A DNA stretch of 64,000 nt, taken from Varroa destructor (lineage: Eukaryota > Arthropoda > Arachnida > Mesostigmata > Varroidae). The position numbers were made by a program, and so were the translations under genes. Where the stretch lies: assembly GCF_002443255.2 (NCBI RefSeq), contig NW_019211455.1, positions 52,662,801 through 52,726,800 of the forward strand, read 5' to 3'. This document shows positions 26,386-40,162 of the stretch, piece after piece. Numbering within the stretch: position 1 is the stretch's first letter; each line of letters opens with the position of its first letter. The notes beneath the pieces are model-generated. The model did no database searches. It worked only from the letters and a program-made list of their open reading frames with translations, and had not been told where the DNA came from.

Positions 26386-28036
26386 AATTTCGAAATTTCC
26401 ATTGCCGTGTGCATTTTAATATACCTGTATATCGACGCTATGATAATATATATTTATTTCTAGAAGAACCTACCAACTTTCTTTCCACAAGGTTGTCTAG
26501 AATTTTATGAAGCCATGTTACCAGTTTGATCAGATGGATGCTTTCTCAGTTCATAACATGCATGACCTGCTGTTGAGTGTATTTATTTAGAAAATCAGGC
26601 GACGCATCATCTTGTCTATTAATTATTACCGCGTATAAATCTCTACGAAAATTGATTATTGATTTAGCCACACCACTTTTACTTACGTACTTACGTACAA
26701 CAAGCTACAGCGATTCGTGTTATTTGCAAGTGTTCCTCTTGATCAAAATATCACTTATTAAAAGCAATCCCTTCCTATACTTTGTACGCTTATTTCAATT
26801 AAATAATCGTCATCCTTAATTTATTTATGGCGCTCTGGTTATGAAACTTAGCTTCTCCATTTACGCAATGAAGGCTCTTTCGCGCAAAATAAACCTCTAG
26901 TGTATAAACCGAACTTTATCGATTACTTTTGTTGCCGTTTTTTCTGTTTGCTTTTTCGTTTGTTAGAGCTAACCTGCGTTAAGAAAGGGGCCGAGCAGTT
27001 GTAACACTAATTTAAATTTTTCTGCCATTGGCATCGAACACAATGTTTATTATTTGGGCCATCCGCTAAAAAAGCGGGTTAAGTGTTTTAGTATTTTTGC
27101 GAATCTATATGAAAAACATATATGTTGCTAATGATTTCTCTCATAAAAGCTGTTCAAATTGTTATCCTCGATATACCAATTGCGCGATACTTTGTTGCAG
27201 AGTTAACTGGAAAATAACTTCAAGCAAATTCGATTGTATCTTATGTTTGGCGGGAGTTGGCTGGCGTTTATCTGGTACCGACTCTTTTCGCCTCGTGGCC
27301 TTGCTGGTGCAAGCTGTGTATGTGGTCGTTTTTTTAGATTTCTTGCTAATTTTTATTATTTTATAATTATCTTCAAAGTATTATATTGTGGATTACTTCT
27401 TCGTGAGACCGTGCAACTAAGCGCAAAAAATACACGCGAAAATTACTGAAAATTTCAATGTTCTGAGTCGCCATGTTCCTGCCTCACGTGCGATAGCTGA
27501 ATGGCTTGTAGTTATTCGACGAATCTAAGTTCGACTGGCCATTAGAATTGGTTGTCGGTTTCCAATTGAAAACCGAAGCTGGCCCTCAGCCAGCTTGGTA
27601 CTGTGAATAAAAAAATTGACGCCTACTTTCTAGATATGATCCCGCAGTTTCTCCTGGAAATCGATTCAATGCGATAGTGACTGTACAGTTTTTGCAGTGC
27701 CAAACTTCCAATGTTGGTTAAGTATAACCCACGACCGATTTTTTGTTAAGTACAGCAGGGTTTTTTGAAGCACTTTGATGCATCTGAATATAACGAGCGT
27801 TTAAAGGAGTTTCTAGTTTAGGATAAGGCTAATCAGCTGTAAATACAAAATGTGTTTCTCGGTGGTTTTTCTCGACGCGATTTATATGCACGTTACGATT
27901 TCTGTGAAGAAAACTCCATAGCCAGGCGTCGTGATGCACTCTAGATCGACGAACGGTTAAAGCAAATGCATTGAGAGAGCCTATAGAATTCACACCGGTG
28001 TATTTCATGAAGTGTATGACGATCCCTATAGGTAAT
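26386..28036. other. intergenic, T-rich
   Basis: This stretch lies between the tRNA and RpS5. I see no supported gene. Short open stretches near 26577 and 27097 are AT-rich and hydrophobic by composition only. Confidence 0.6.
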
Positions 28037-28180
28037 CTTTCGTCCTCCCGTCTTTTACGAGTGTAAATTATTCGTACCCCGCAAGGCAGTGTTTATGTTG
28101 TTACAGTGCATTACATCCTTTAATCTTATTGCGATGTCTATCTCAATTCGTGTTTTGATTTTTTATGTTAAAATTTTCAG
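28037..28180 (+). promoter_or_regulatory. RpS5 promoter / 5' leader region (tentative)
   Basis: A pyrimidine-rich stretch (CTTTCGTCCTCCCGTCTTTT, 28037-28056) resembles the 5'-TOP initiator of ribosomal protein genes. It is followed by a possible donor AGT|GTAAAT near 28063. TTTTCAG ending at 28180 could be the matching acceptor just upstream of the ATG exon. Alternatively the mRNA may simply start near TTTTCAG. Confidence 0.3.
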
Positions 28181-28194
28181 AATTCTAATTTAAT

Positions 28195-29278
<1,084 letters not shown>

Positions 29279-29451
29279 GTCGTGCATGGACGAAAAGACG
29301 ATACAGACACGGGAAAACAACTTGACAACTGTTGTTTCTTACATGAAAATGTGTGCTGGACTATGTCGTTGGCTGCTATTGGTCACAGTAAAGGCCATCG
29401 TCACCATGGCGGCGGTGGTGGCCAGAAACTTGTCGCGAAGTGGGATTTAAT

Positions 29452-29457
29452 AATAAA
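29452..29457 (+). promoter_or_regulatory. RpS5 poly(A) signal AATAAA
   Basis: A canonical hexamer 174 bases after the stop codon, giving a short 3' UTR as expected for a ribosomal protein mRNA. Confidence 0.7.
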
Positions 29458-31012
29458 ACGTCCATGTGCGGCTTTAAGCACACTAATTTGGCATGAGTTT
29501 TGTGTTGGACAATTAGAGAGTGTTCAGCAAATTTTGTTTTTTGCAAATAGATTTTTTTTGTGGAATATTTGCTTTTGTAGGAAATGTAGAAGCGGTTTAG
29601 CTTAAATTTTTGGTAGGGTGATTGAAACGGGCTACGCAGATATATTTGACAGTAACCTGGTTTTTACAGTTTAAAAAGCAATATTTAATGACAGAGTCCA
29701 ATTCGCAGATATATAATACGTGGGTTTATGCTTCTGTTCAATATATAAAATTGTAAATATCCGGTATGATTATGATAAAATGAGGCGTAATGGGAAACGG
29801 TTTGTGGTACTATCGTAAACGACGTGTTGAAAAATAATTTAGAAAATGTACCAGCTAGCTTCTTTAGAGTGTAAGTAAATAATACGCTGTAGCTTACTAC
29901 TGAAGCCGCATTATAAGCAATCCACTGTGATTATTACACTAGGTGTTGTTCAGCCACAATGGCCGATAGTAATCACAATCAAATCATGTTTACATTAGAT
30001 ACCTAAAAGGTTATTAGTATGATTTCGACCATGAAGTCTACACATTTCTGCCCTAATGATGGTCCTGCTAGCCAACATCTACGGGTAGCATACTTCGAAC
30101 GGCTTGTTGTTTTGAAAATAACAGTTCGGTTAGCAAGCGCGTCCCATCTTTTTTTTTTTTTTTTATATTAGATCTCCTCTATCCGCTTTTTGTTAACGGC
30201 AATAGAACACTTCAGAGCATTCAAAATGAATGTTATCAATTTTAGTGGTAACGTTTGGTAAGCAATTTATTTCGTATATTGATTTCTACAGGCAATTTTA
30301 TTGTAATGAAACATCTAATATCATTGTCATTGGTTTATCTCAACATACCGTTTGAAGCCAAAATTTAACATATTTTTTATTACGAAATTCAGTGTGTGTG
30401 TCATCTTGATCATCGATGACCTTCTGCGATTGAGTAACTATTTTTGCGTCAATTCGTGTGACACTCAAGCATCGAACTGTTTTTGTACTTAGCCTTCTTA
30501 AAACGGCTTACAATTGTTTGGTAAAACATAGTTGGTAATTTGGCGAAATCTTAGCTACTCATTTTCACAATAATCTGGTCTATTTCTCCCGTAGTTGGTC
30601 GACCACTATGAGATGATATGGATGGAGAGTGAAATTTCCGGAGCAAGATCAAGAGAACCGTCTCTGAGCCGTTTGTTCTGATAACGCATTTTGACCATAA
30701 ATATCAACCATTTCTTTTATGGGCCTAGACAGCACGTATGCCCCTATGGTAATCAAATTGTGGAGTATAGTGAATTTGTGCAGAAGTTTTACTCATCTTT
30801 AAGGCGATTTCTCTTGAGTCTGAACAAAAGCACTACAAGGAATTAGCACACCTGCTCAATGTCAGCTTTCAAATCCTGTCTTTATGCTATTAGCTAAGCA
30901 CGACTCCTGCTATGTGTTTGAGATGTGTGGCATGACGTCATCTATACCTTTTCGACAACCCAATATGTTCTCAAAGTACGAAAAATATTTGCGTGATTTT
31001 TAAGATATGTTT
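29458..31012. other. intergenic region between convergent RpS5 and the TULIP-like gene
   Basis: No gene is supported. It includes a T run of about 16 near 30149-30164. The right part probably covers the 3' end region of the minus-strand gene. Confidence 0.6.
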
Positions 31013-31018
31013 TTTATT
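31013..31018 (-). promoter_or_regulatory. poly(A) signal for the TULIP-like gene
   Basis: TTTATT on the plus strand gives AATAAA on the minus strand, 214 bases after the stop codon of the minus-strand gene. Confidence 0.5.
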
Positions 31019-31231
31019 CTTTCTAATTCATAATGAATAAAATAGTATTTCATATATATATAGATATATATATATATATATGGAGCAGTATGGAGTAGTT
31101 CATAAAAGATTTTAGTTAGACGAGGGTGCCCTAAATAGGACTGGAAGACAACTAGTACAGTCCGTTCGATTCGACTATGTACATACTCGACAATGCCATA
31201 CGCTCTATGCAGCTAGCAGCCTCCACAGAGT

Positions 31232-31325
31232 TCAGAGTAGCGAACTTAAATTGGTCCCTCGAAGCGTCTGCTCAATTGCCTCACGACCTCGTTTCTGGAT
31301 AACTTGTCGAATCTTTTCTAGATTT
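31232..31325 (-). CDS. TULIP-like gene exon 5 (C-terminal helix)
   Basis: One base completes an Arg codon, followed by NLEKIRQVIQKRGREAIEQT, LRGTNLSSLL and TGA. The preceding sequence TTTACAACTGAAG supplies branch point and acceptor. The basic amphipathic segment matches the final helix expected of the fold. Confidence 0.65.
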
Positions 31326-34300
31326 CTTCAGTTGTAAATATACGGAAAATATGGAAATTGCATTAGCGACCTTAATAAGGAAAATTAAAATTAACAATGT
31401 GAAACCTTATGTATATTACAAAACGATGGGCTTGACCCTTAAGACTAGTTAGCTTCTATGTGCGAACAAAAGATACATTAATAATTAACGACCTACATTC
31501 GTAACGTATCTATATTTCAATATTTACATACAAGGTTTTTGAAGCACAACCGCATTGTAATTTTTTGATGCCCTAGGTAAATGTGACTTTATTACGTCCA
31601 TATAGCTGACTCATATTTTGCTTTTTGTGACTGTTGCAAAAAGAGTGTTAGTTACATATTGCTGAAAAATATAATGGCAAAAGAGGCTTAAAATAAGCTT
31701 GGTCATTCACCTATCGATAAGGAATCGTTGCGTTAACGTTCGCGCGAGTTTGTTGAGGGCCCCAGCTCCCGTAAGATTGGTCACACGTAGATGGCCGAGT
31801 TCAGTCACTTCGAAATATACCAGAGCCACTGTGCCTGCAAGTATCTGGTACGGTATCATACATCTTTGTTAATTTGTTAATGTTACTCACTGTTATTTAA
31901 AATGGTTGTATAAGAAAGTTTCTACAGTTCCTAAGTTGCGACCTACCAATGAGGCTGAATCGATGCCAGATCGGTGTAGTGGTTCGCTAATTTTTTGATT
32001 CCCCAATAGTCCACGTGCTACGATTTATTAAAGCAGATACGCTCCTTGCCCCCCAGATACACCTCCTATATACGCTTAATTAAACTTCAACTTACATTTG
32101 CATACAGGCGAATTTTGGCAACGAGTCGTTCCAGAATTGCAGACACCGATCCTCGAATACGCAGAACTCGCGGTTCACGTTTGAGGCGAAACTTGGCCTC
32201 AACAACGACATTGCGAAAAGCCAACCCCGCGTCCATTGTCAAGTTTTGTCTGCTACTTGAGATCAATGCGGGGCCTTGCCTTTCCAGGCTGAGCAGGTTA
32301 CGAATGGTAATCTAAATAAACCACTGGCATTTTTTAGTGTTAAATAAACTGATTTCGGCCGTTTAGATCCTTCTATAGATTTCTATTCTTAACTGCAATG
32401 AAGCTGGAATTTTTATTAATACTCCTATTCGTTAACATTGGGCCAATTTCTCTAAGGTCTCAAGCATAAGATTTCTTCAGAATGTTATACGAAATACAAA
32501 ATTTTCTTTGTTCAGAAAGTGAAAAACATCCGTATTTTTTTTAAAAACATATATATTTTTATTAGGGGAAATTATGGCTGTTTTTATTTTTTTTGAAATT
32601 GAAATAGCACTCAAGACTTCGAGCGATCTCTTATTTCAGCAGCGAGAAACTAAAACGAGGGAGAAACAAAAACTCTGTCTATAAATAGAACAGACAAATA
32701 GATCTCTGATCTTTATTTGCTACGTATTTGAAAACTGTTAACGGAAAAGTATGTCTACAAGTACGAAACACCGACAGAAAAATTACAAATGCAAAATACG
32801 CGCTAATCTTGTCATCTTTCTGGCTAATTGTTCAAATGATGCTGGCAGCTAATGATATATATTTTATCCAAACAAGCATTTTATCAATTCTTGCAAACAA
32901 TGCGTATGGAGAACATTAAGCATCAGTTTGTCTATGGATTTACATACATGCACAAATGTTCAATTCACTATGAATTATTATAGAGAGCTTACAAATACGA
33001 TGGTCTTTCTTTGTTTCTGTTGTACCTAAACAGTCTATTACCATTTAGATTCCACATAATTGAAACCGGTTGTTTATGCTAAATCAGTTCGAGCGAAGTT
33101 CCATAAAGAGGAACGAAAGCAAAGGAAGTGAGGCCCATTATTCTGGATAGAATTTAGGGAGAAACTTCGAACTATGTCTAGAATCTTACGTCATGCACAA
33201 CGATTTTCTGCGTAACCATGTCATCAAGCCGAAGCGGATCCAAGCGCATTCGAATCCTTGTTGTGTTTTTTACATTGTTGAGCGCATCGTCAAAAATCTG
33301 ATCTGCATTCTGCGCTAAAATGGCCATCGGCCGTTTCGGATCATAGAAAACAATACATCGAAGAAAAGCTCATTAGTAATGTGTTTAGTTGGCAAGTTTA
33401 GACAATCATAGATCGACTGCTCTATTCTTGGTACTTCGGTAATTCATAGCAGGATAGAACTATCGTGTAGATGACAATAATTAATTATGGTCATGCTTAA
33501 ATCTTGAATAATATAATACTACTAGTTTTGTAATATTCCTGCATGACCGCTTGAGCTTTGTTGACTTAATGGTGCGTTTGTTTTGAGCACTTATAGGACA
33601 CTTTGGTAAGAAAAAAAGTATTAAATTTATAAGATTGCAACTGTCAGTAGACTGCCTAATATTCTAATCAATAATGTGCAACTGTTTTTCCAGCGAAACG
33701 TAGATCTAGAGATAAGTAAAGGCGGCAAGGCCTCTTTTTTTCTTAATTGATATGTAGGTGAACTAATCGCCCATTATCATTAACTTCAGTTGATAGCAGT
33801 TTATTGAGAGGTTCGAAAAGTCTCGGGAGTTTCGGTGTCAATCAATTAAAAACTTTTAAGTTATCTTGTTAAGTCACTCGATTTCTAAAGAAGAAATTAA
33901 GCGACGGACATTTGTGGTAGAATTCTCCCGTTCTGTAGTTGACTATTATACACTGACAACCAGCTCATTTAACTAGACTAACTAAATGATTTGAGTTTTG
34001 GTATTAGACAGCTCGTAGCTAGTCTGTACAGACTTTAAATTCTGCAGCCTCTAATCGCACACATGAAAGACGCTACAGCATGCTTAGTGAAATCAAGTAA
34101 TGAACGAATTACCATGATCGATCCTGCAGCCGTGTTATCTTCGTTTTACCGACTAAGATCGTTGTCTATTTCATCATGGTACGTTGATTGACCCACATAA
34201 TGAAGCTGAACGATTGGTCCACGTTCGAATTGTACTTCACTGCTTATGGATGTCGTATTATAAAATGTAAAAGTTTGGTGTCTCAATACAACATGAAAAT

Positions 34301-34454
34301 TTTCCAGTGACTTACCATAGGCTGCAGCCTCAATTACAAATACGAGATATATCGTCACACACGTAGTCTTTCCTGTGGAGCAGGCACGTCTAGAAGTGGA
34401 CTTTGACGCTGGTGGCGCCAGTGTCGAAAAATTATATGAATAATGATAACCCAT
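31232..34454 (-). CDS. Group 7 allergen-like / TULIP-superfamily secreted protein (5 exons)
   Basis: Probably an extracellular lipid-binding-fold protein. The minus-strand CDS joins 34454-34316, 33368-33190, 32311-32096, 31844-31711 and 31325-31232. This gives 762 nt, 253 aa plus stop, with GT-AG sites and matching phases at all four joins (1, 0, 0, 2). Exon 1 has a hydrophobic stretch TCVTIYLVFVIEAAA that looks like a signal peptide, though 30 residues precede it. Exon 2 has ADQIFDDALNNVKN, then a DPLRLDD block. Exon 3 starts ITIRNLLSLERQGPALISSS, and exon 4 has TELGHLRVTNLTGAGALNKL. The C-terminal helix follows. The order of helix, DPL, 'D-x-T-x-R-N-L' strand, N-x-T and GxGxLN motif matches the mite Group 7 allergen family (TULIP fold) as I know it. 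The arthropod JHBP/takeout family is the alternative. The gene model is secure from splice logic; family assignment is by eye. Confidence 0.72.
31711..31844 (-). CDS. TULIP-like gene exon 4
   Basis: A 134-nt exon, phase 0 in and phase 2 out. It encodes ILAGTVALVYFEVTELGHLR, then VTNLTGAGALNKLARTLTQR and FLID. Acceptor is ATACCGTACCAG and donor AG|GTGAATG. The N-L-T sequence is a potential N-glycosylation site. Confidence 0.72.
32096..32311 (-). CDS. TULIP-like gene exon 3
   Basis: Exactly 72 codons lie between acceptor GGTTTATTTAG and donor AAT|GTAAGTTG. The exon starts ITIRNLLSLERQGPALISSS and contains RQNLTMDAGLAFRNVVVEAK. Base composition is clearly higher in G+C than the flanking introns. 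Confidence 0.75.
33190..33368 (-). CDS. TULIP-like gene exon 2
   Basis: A 179-nt exon, phase 1 in and phase 0 out. It encodes YDPKRPMAILAQNADQIFDD, then RIRMRLDPLRLDDMVTQKIV and VHD. Donor is GAC|GTAAGATT. The acceptor (CTAATGAG) has a weak pyrimidine tract, so the 5' edge is less certain than the rest. Confidence 0.68.
34316..34454 (-). CDS. TULIP-like gene exon 1 (signal sequence)
   Basis: This exon has 46 codons plus one base from ATG at 34454. Donor is TATG|GTAAGTCAC. Its final G plus the next exon's CT gives Ala, completing the phase. The unusually long N-region before the hydrophobic core may mean the true start is elsewhere. Confidence 0.55.
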
Positions 34455-34480
34455 TATGTGTATTTTAGCAGCAGGTGGCT

Positions 34481-34522
34481 ACTGAGCGTGGAAGATTATT
34501 TAGCTTTGCGTACACTTATTTA
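34481..34522 (-). promoter_or_regulatory. candidate core promoter of the TULIP-like gene
   Basis: On the minus strand a TCAGT initiator (arthropod Inr consensus) lies 27 bases before the ATG. A TAAATAAG box lies about 33-35 bases further upstream, at TATA-like spacing. Spacing is suggestive only. Confidence 0.35.
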
Positions 34523-37500
34523 GGTGCAGTTGACACACACAGTAATGTAGACACACTATAATCCTTGCCCTTCGCCATGCGCGAGGTCCACAGTAGCTAT
34601 TGCCATTGCTTGATTACTGTTACGTAAAACTTGTGTTATCGCTGTTGCTCTTATTGTCAGAAAAAAGCGCAAGATAAGTGAGTTATATTATCTTTCGATA
34701 TATGATTAAATCGAATCCAACTGACTAGCCACTAGTCAATCTACTCTTTAACAAATCGACAATTCTTAGTTCTTGATGTGCCGTGTAGGATTTGTCTTTT
34801 GCCCTACATTTATCAATCGTCAGTATCAGCACTAAACACGGAAAAATGTAAACGAGCATCCATGTCACCTTTCGGCATACGCACGATCTATCTCGAGCGA
34901 AGTCACAGATTCGCACCTTTCCTAGTGACACGACACTAAACAATGGCAATTCGTGAAAGATTAGTTATATGGCTTCAGCCTGGCGTGAAGTTATTGCTGT
35001 CCAGTCACAAATAGACACTCAATATCGAAAGATGAATAATACGTGATACTGTGCCAGTTGATATTGGTTTAACAGTCGCTGTTGCTGTGGAGCGCCTCCA
35101 CGAGCTGAGATCGTTTGGCAGCGTGCTCACGCACTGAGGATTGTAAACAAGTAAGACACACGATAAGCAAGAGGGGGGTGCGGGCTAATCTCTGATAGAA
35201 GTGTTTTCCCTGTTGCGATTGTGAGTCTGAGCAAAAATGTATGTCTATATACACCAATACTGGGTGACCAGAGAAAAACCTGCATTACTCCAAGCTATCG
35301 CCTGGGCAAGACCCGCCTAAATCGATTTGTTCCTTGGCTAGGGCAAACAGTGGCAACACGTTTGCTGTCATGTGCGATGGTCTTTGGACTGGTATAGAGT
35401 GCTGGCTGCAAAAAAGTTCTTTGTGTGTATATAATCAACAAAAAAAAAACAGCTACAACCAGAAAATATGCAAAGAATAGGCACGCATGGTGAGGATGAT
35501 TTTTAAAGTTGCCACCTAACTGGTTACAGTGGTAACGGTGGCTCGAAATAGACGGGCATATATAGATCATCGAATAAACGTACGTGGCGAAGGCGGCCCT
35601 CAGAAGGTAGCTCTGCAAGATGATGCTATAGACGGGTTGAGGAAGAAGGGTGACTGCAAGACGTAGATCAGTATGTAACGCTCAGGACATCGAAAGCTCT
35701 GAAAATACAAACAAAACAAAATACTTTTTGACAATGAAACGGATTTTAACGATGGGAGCAAGCAATTAAGGCATGCAGAGACTGAGAGACTGGGTAGATT
35801 GCAAAACAAAGTTGATGTAATTGAAATGAGTATGTAATAGGTGTACATGCTAGGTGTACTATGCACGAATGAGAAATTCCGCGGTGAAGTAACATGAAGA
35901 CTGTTGTTATGAGTCTTTGCAACCAAATGTGATTATATATCATCTGATATTTCCTATCATATTAAGATAAGTTTTTTTAGTGAGCCTGTTCTTCGATCCA
36001 GATCCATTGGCCCCTTCATTGCTCGTATTTTTTCGCTGATCCACTCTGCGTAACTCATAATTCATATGCATCTCCACTGCTTGAACGACGTAATCATACA
36101 CATTCAATGTGTCACGCAAGCTTTGAGCTTTGACTCTTATATGAAGTAGAGTTGATCCATATGGTATTAGTAGGCCATTGTAGTGCCTCATTCACTTGCG
36201 TACCGATTCTACCATGCCTAATATTATCTTTGAATACCGCACTCGGCAAGTGTTAAGTACATAAGCTTGTTCATATATATATATATAAATGGTCGTGTAA
36301 GGCGCTTAATAAAACGCGGCCAAAACGCTATTGTGTGTATGCGACAGGCAGCTTAGCTGGTCGACCAAATGGGTACCCAGAACTCAGTAAATGTTGAAGT
36401 AGAAGAATTGCTGCAGTTTCTTATTTGACCTGTTCTGCTCCTTCAGTCATGCTTTTAAGCTGTATGTACACAAGCTTCTGCTAATACCGTGTCCAGATAC
36501 CCGTTTGTGAAGGAGACTATGATAAACTTTTTAGCATGCCAACAAAGATGACTTTTTACGAGGGCTGCGACGTTTTTTTAACATTTTTAATAATGTTATT
36601 CTCAGCGTCATGTCAATATTCGTGACGTTCATTATAGGCAGATTAAAAAAAAGTCACACGAATTCTACCCACGAGATACACATGTCACGTTGCGGCATTC
36701 ACCAGATTGACTAGATGGAAATCAGGAGCGAGCACTAGTCTAGCCATTGAAATTGCTCACTGTGCATCTAGTACTATCAAAATTGAGATAGCATTTTTGA
36801 TTATTTCGCCACAGGTTGTAAAACGACAACTCGGTTTGTGTTGGCCAGTCTAGTACGATTTGATGCTCGCATAATCCAAATAATGCGAGGTCTAAGTTCA
36901 ATTTTAAGAATCAACAGCCAATCTTCGTGCTGCCAATTTTGGTGCTCGCGTCACCTACAGTATTATAATGTTGACGATTTGAGCAGCTTCAGTTTTTTTC
37001 CCGTCCTATGTTTATTTGGCGGTATGTTTAAAAACACCGCATGAGTCTTTACTTCGATTACTACTGCAATTCCAGTTGTAACATAACCCATAGACTACTT
37101 CTACTACCTATTGTTTTCCTTCAGTTGAATTAGAATTCGTGCCTTTTTGCGCGTTACCTGGTCTTTTTCTTGTCTCAAAATTCCCTTATACAAGTTGTCG
37201 TTTCAGGATAGTTACGTACCTGGTTGACTCTAGATTATTTATCACTTCAATGCCCGTCACCTCTACGATTTTCACAATCTCTACACATTATGTTGAGGTA
37301 ACTTGAGCGTGCTTCACATGCTGAGCATTTGACCACGCTGGAAAATCGCGAGGGTTCGTCAACTAGACGGGTGAGTTTGGGGGCTTGGTCGTTGTTGTAA
37401 TCCATCTAATTGTTAAGCAATCTTCAATCCTGCGGTCCCTACGGATCTCGCTACTCCTGCTTTCTTGATTGACGACTTCCCGATCGTACTTAAGACAGGT

Positions 37501-40162
37501 AACACACTGCATTTTCTTTTTTATCAGGGTGGCTAGAAACATTTTATTATAAAGAAATATTTCAGTCCAAATTTCGAATTGCGCCATTTTGCAAATTATT
37601 TTTGTTGCGAAAACAAACACCTATTTTTCATATCTTTTCATCAAGTTGCTGCTATTGACGATTTTGGTATTCGTTAATTTTATCCCATGTTACATCATCA
37701 TTAAGATAAACATTTTTAATAGTCCTTCAGTTGTATCAGTAGTGCCATTTCAGTTGAAATCTAATGTGCTTTACTTTTTTGGATAAGATAATGTAGCAGA
37801 AAATTTATGATTTACAGTACTCGAAGTGAAAATAATAATGAATTGCAGCTCCTCAAAAAACAAGTTAAGCAAGGTAGTCAAATTCTTGCAAACGAAGTAA
37901 AAAAATTAGTTCCTTAGTGGGGATAGAAAAATTAACTGTATATATATACATATATAGCTAAAAATATCTTTCTTCATATAGTATTACATAGACAAGATTA
38001 GGATTACGAATTGAGAGCGATCTTCAGTGATGTAGCTAGCACAGTTGCTGGTTTCCCCGAATAACCATACATCGATTAGTAGCAGTCACCCGGTACTAAA
38101 AACATTGGTAAACCTATTTGCCACGTTTTGAACTATTTCAGCGTCAAACCTGTTTTTTTTTTTTATCAATCCTCTTTGGTTTTGTATTTTCAAGAGGACA
38201 CATCACCAGATTGTCCTTAAATTCGTACCGCCAAAATGATGCGCGTAAATTGTTAGCAATTAAGTCGAAGAGGGACCGATAAGCAATGAAATAAAATCTT
38301 GTATTTAGTTCCATTTGAAGAAGCTTATTTGTCTTGTGTCAGAATACTATATTTTACTTTTATAGAATGCACATATCTATAGTTGCAATGTTTGAACATG
38401 CCTTAGAGGCCATGGCTTAAAGTCGCTTAATGCTTTCAAATGTCTGATCTTTCGTATCGTAATTTATTCGATTAGTTTCGTGGCTTTTTTCCTGACTAGA
38501 ATGATACGAGGCTATTGCTGATTATTGATATAAGATATTTATATATAACCTATAGAACTCGTCACGAGTCTCAAAATTCTTAAAAATTATTTCTTTACTT
38601 CATTGCGTTTGACATAATAGGCTGAATTCGCTAGTGAAACGAACAACAGTTTGGCAGTACGAAACCAAGCACTTTTGGCCATTACTACAATGAAAACTTA
38701 GATACGGGCTGCATTCATTACATGTAACGTTGTGTTGAGTTCATCCGGAATAAATTCTATACAAAATATAGATTTGCTCATTAAGCTCTATTTAAAGTGA
38801 CGTTGCAATCAATGTACGCTTATTTTACATAGTATTAGTTACATAGTGTTATAATTATCAGGAGACCGCAAAAAGAATTTTAAAAAAATCTAAAATAACT
38901 GAATTGACTTTTAGGCTCGTTGATTAATGCGTATGCTTAAAATCTATTATTTCCTGAGTGTTAGTTCTATAACATTTTCTCCAAATTGCAATCTTAATTT
39001 TAGTAATAGTTATTATCTTATTTTTACCTGTGTAAGAATAGTCGATGACGACACCCAAATATAGGCAATTAAAATCTAGAATCGATTGAGGCAAATCAAA
39101 TATCCTATTAAATAGAAAAAAAATATGAATAAAAAGTTATTTAATCAACTCTCAGCTTGACGTATTTCTTGACTTTTCAAGGTTACTTAGTTTTCATCAT
39201 TAATTGTGCTCTCCTTGCGACTATCACGCGGTCATAAGACATCACACCGATAATTTCTTTAGCCATCAATTACCCATCGGTTGGCAAGATTATCTTGATG
39301 GCATTTATATACGCCATTCGCTCTTACGCAATCGAATGCGATTACTTAATCTGTCAGAAGTTATTTTTAGCGCAACAATCAGTTACCATACGAAAATCAT
39401 TCGTACTGAATGCTTGCATTGAGTTGCATACGAATTTGCTTTTCGGAAGTAACCCCACACTCCTTTCCTCTCATCGACGATCTGCTGATACGATACGTTA
39501 CAGGCTGCTTTCATTAGCATTATACTGTACAGTGTCATTTCATCAGGCTTTGTAATTTTTGCAATATATTTGCTAATAAGGCGTAATATGGTTGATGTCA
39601 CTCAATGTGTTTTTTATTATTGCTACATATCCAACGTTGCGTGTGATTGGAGCGACGAGTGGTTTATTTCACACAAAAAGCTGATGTAAGCAGCAATGAT
39701 AAGATAAAATGAAGAGAATATAAATTTAAATACTGAACCATAATTTATAGTATTAATATTTTTAACTTAAACTAAATATTATAAAAAGGGCGGGCTTGTT
39801 TTCTGGCAGAGCTCATTTTCAAGCTCCCTAAAATGTATGTCCTTTCACTATAGGTTTTTTCTTCATTTTTTCACCAAACAATGCACGTTACTCGTTGAAT
39901 AGTGCTGTATAATGGTTAGTCATTAGCAGACGCTATAGTTTATTTGCTTTTGTTCATAGGATCGTACGCTACTGTGGGAAAAAATTATCGCAGTTTTATG
40001 ACCTCACTGATAAATTTGTATAGTCCAAGTAGAGCAAACACAAAAGACGATTGTCATTATAAACCCAGTGTTGTTATCGACGTAATATGGATACCGGTAT
40101 AATCGGTTTATTCTTGTTTCATATTTTCTACGGTAAAAACGTACTCTTCCATTTGTCTTTAG
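34523..40162. other. intergenic or intronic, no identified gene
   Basis: AT-rich DNA with (AT)n tracts near 36275 and 37940. The only protein-like stretch is a minus-strand ORF at 35940-36191, listed separately. Confidence 0.5.
35940..36191 (-). CDS. unrecognised ORF, possible terminal exon
   Basis: An 83-codon open frame from ATG at 36191, containing LRDTLNVYDYVVQAVEMHMN and then a basic, S/N/G-rich tail ending MIGNIR-stop. A possible acceptor (CATATAAG) lies inside it, so it may be the last exon of a minus-strand gene. No family is recognised. Amino-acid composition is plausible for a real protein, but I see no poly(A) signal close by. Chance ORF is the alternative. Confidence 0.25.
   Translation of the reverse strand: MRHYNGLLIPYGSTLLHIRVKAQSLRDTLNVYDYVVQAVEMHMNYELRRVDQRKNTSNEGANGSGSKNRLTKKTYLNMIGNIR

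Noticed and set aside
26142..26414. 90-codon minus-strand ORF containing APGEDRTHDLQIMRLTRC
   Set aside because: It is the antisense translation of the tRNA-Met gene, a well-known spurious ORF that recurs in many databases.
36725..36925. Minus-strand open frame of about 57 codons near 36.8 kb
   Set aside because: AT-driven composition, a stop right before it, no good acceptor or donor and no family.
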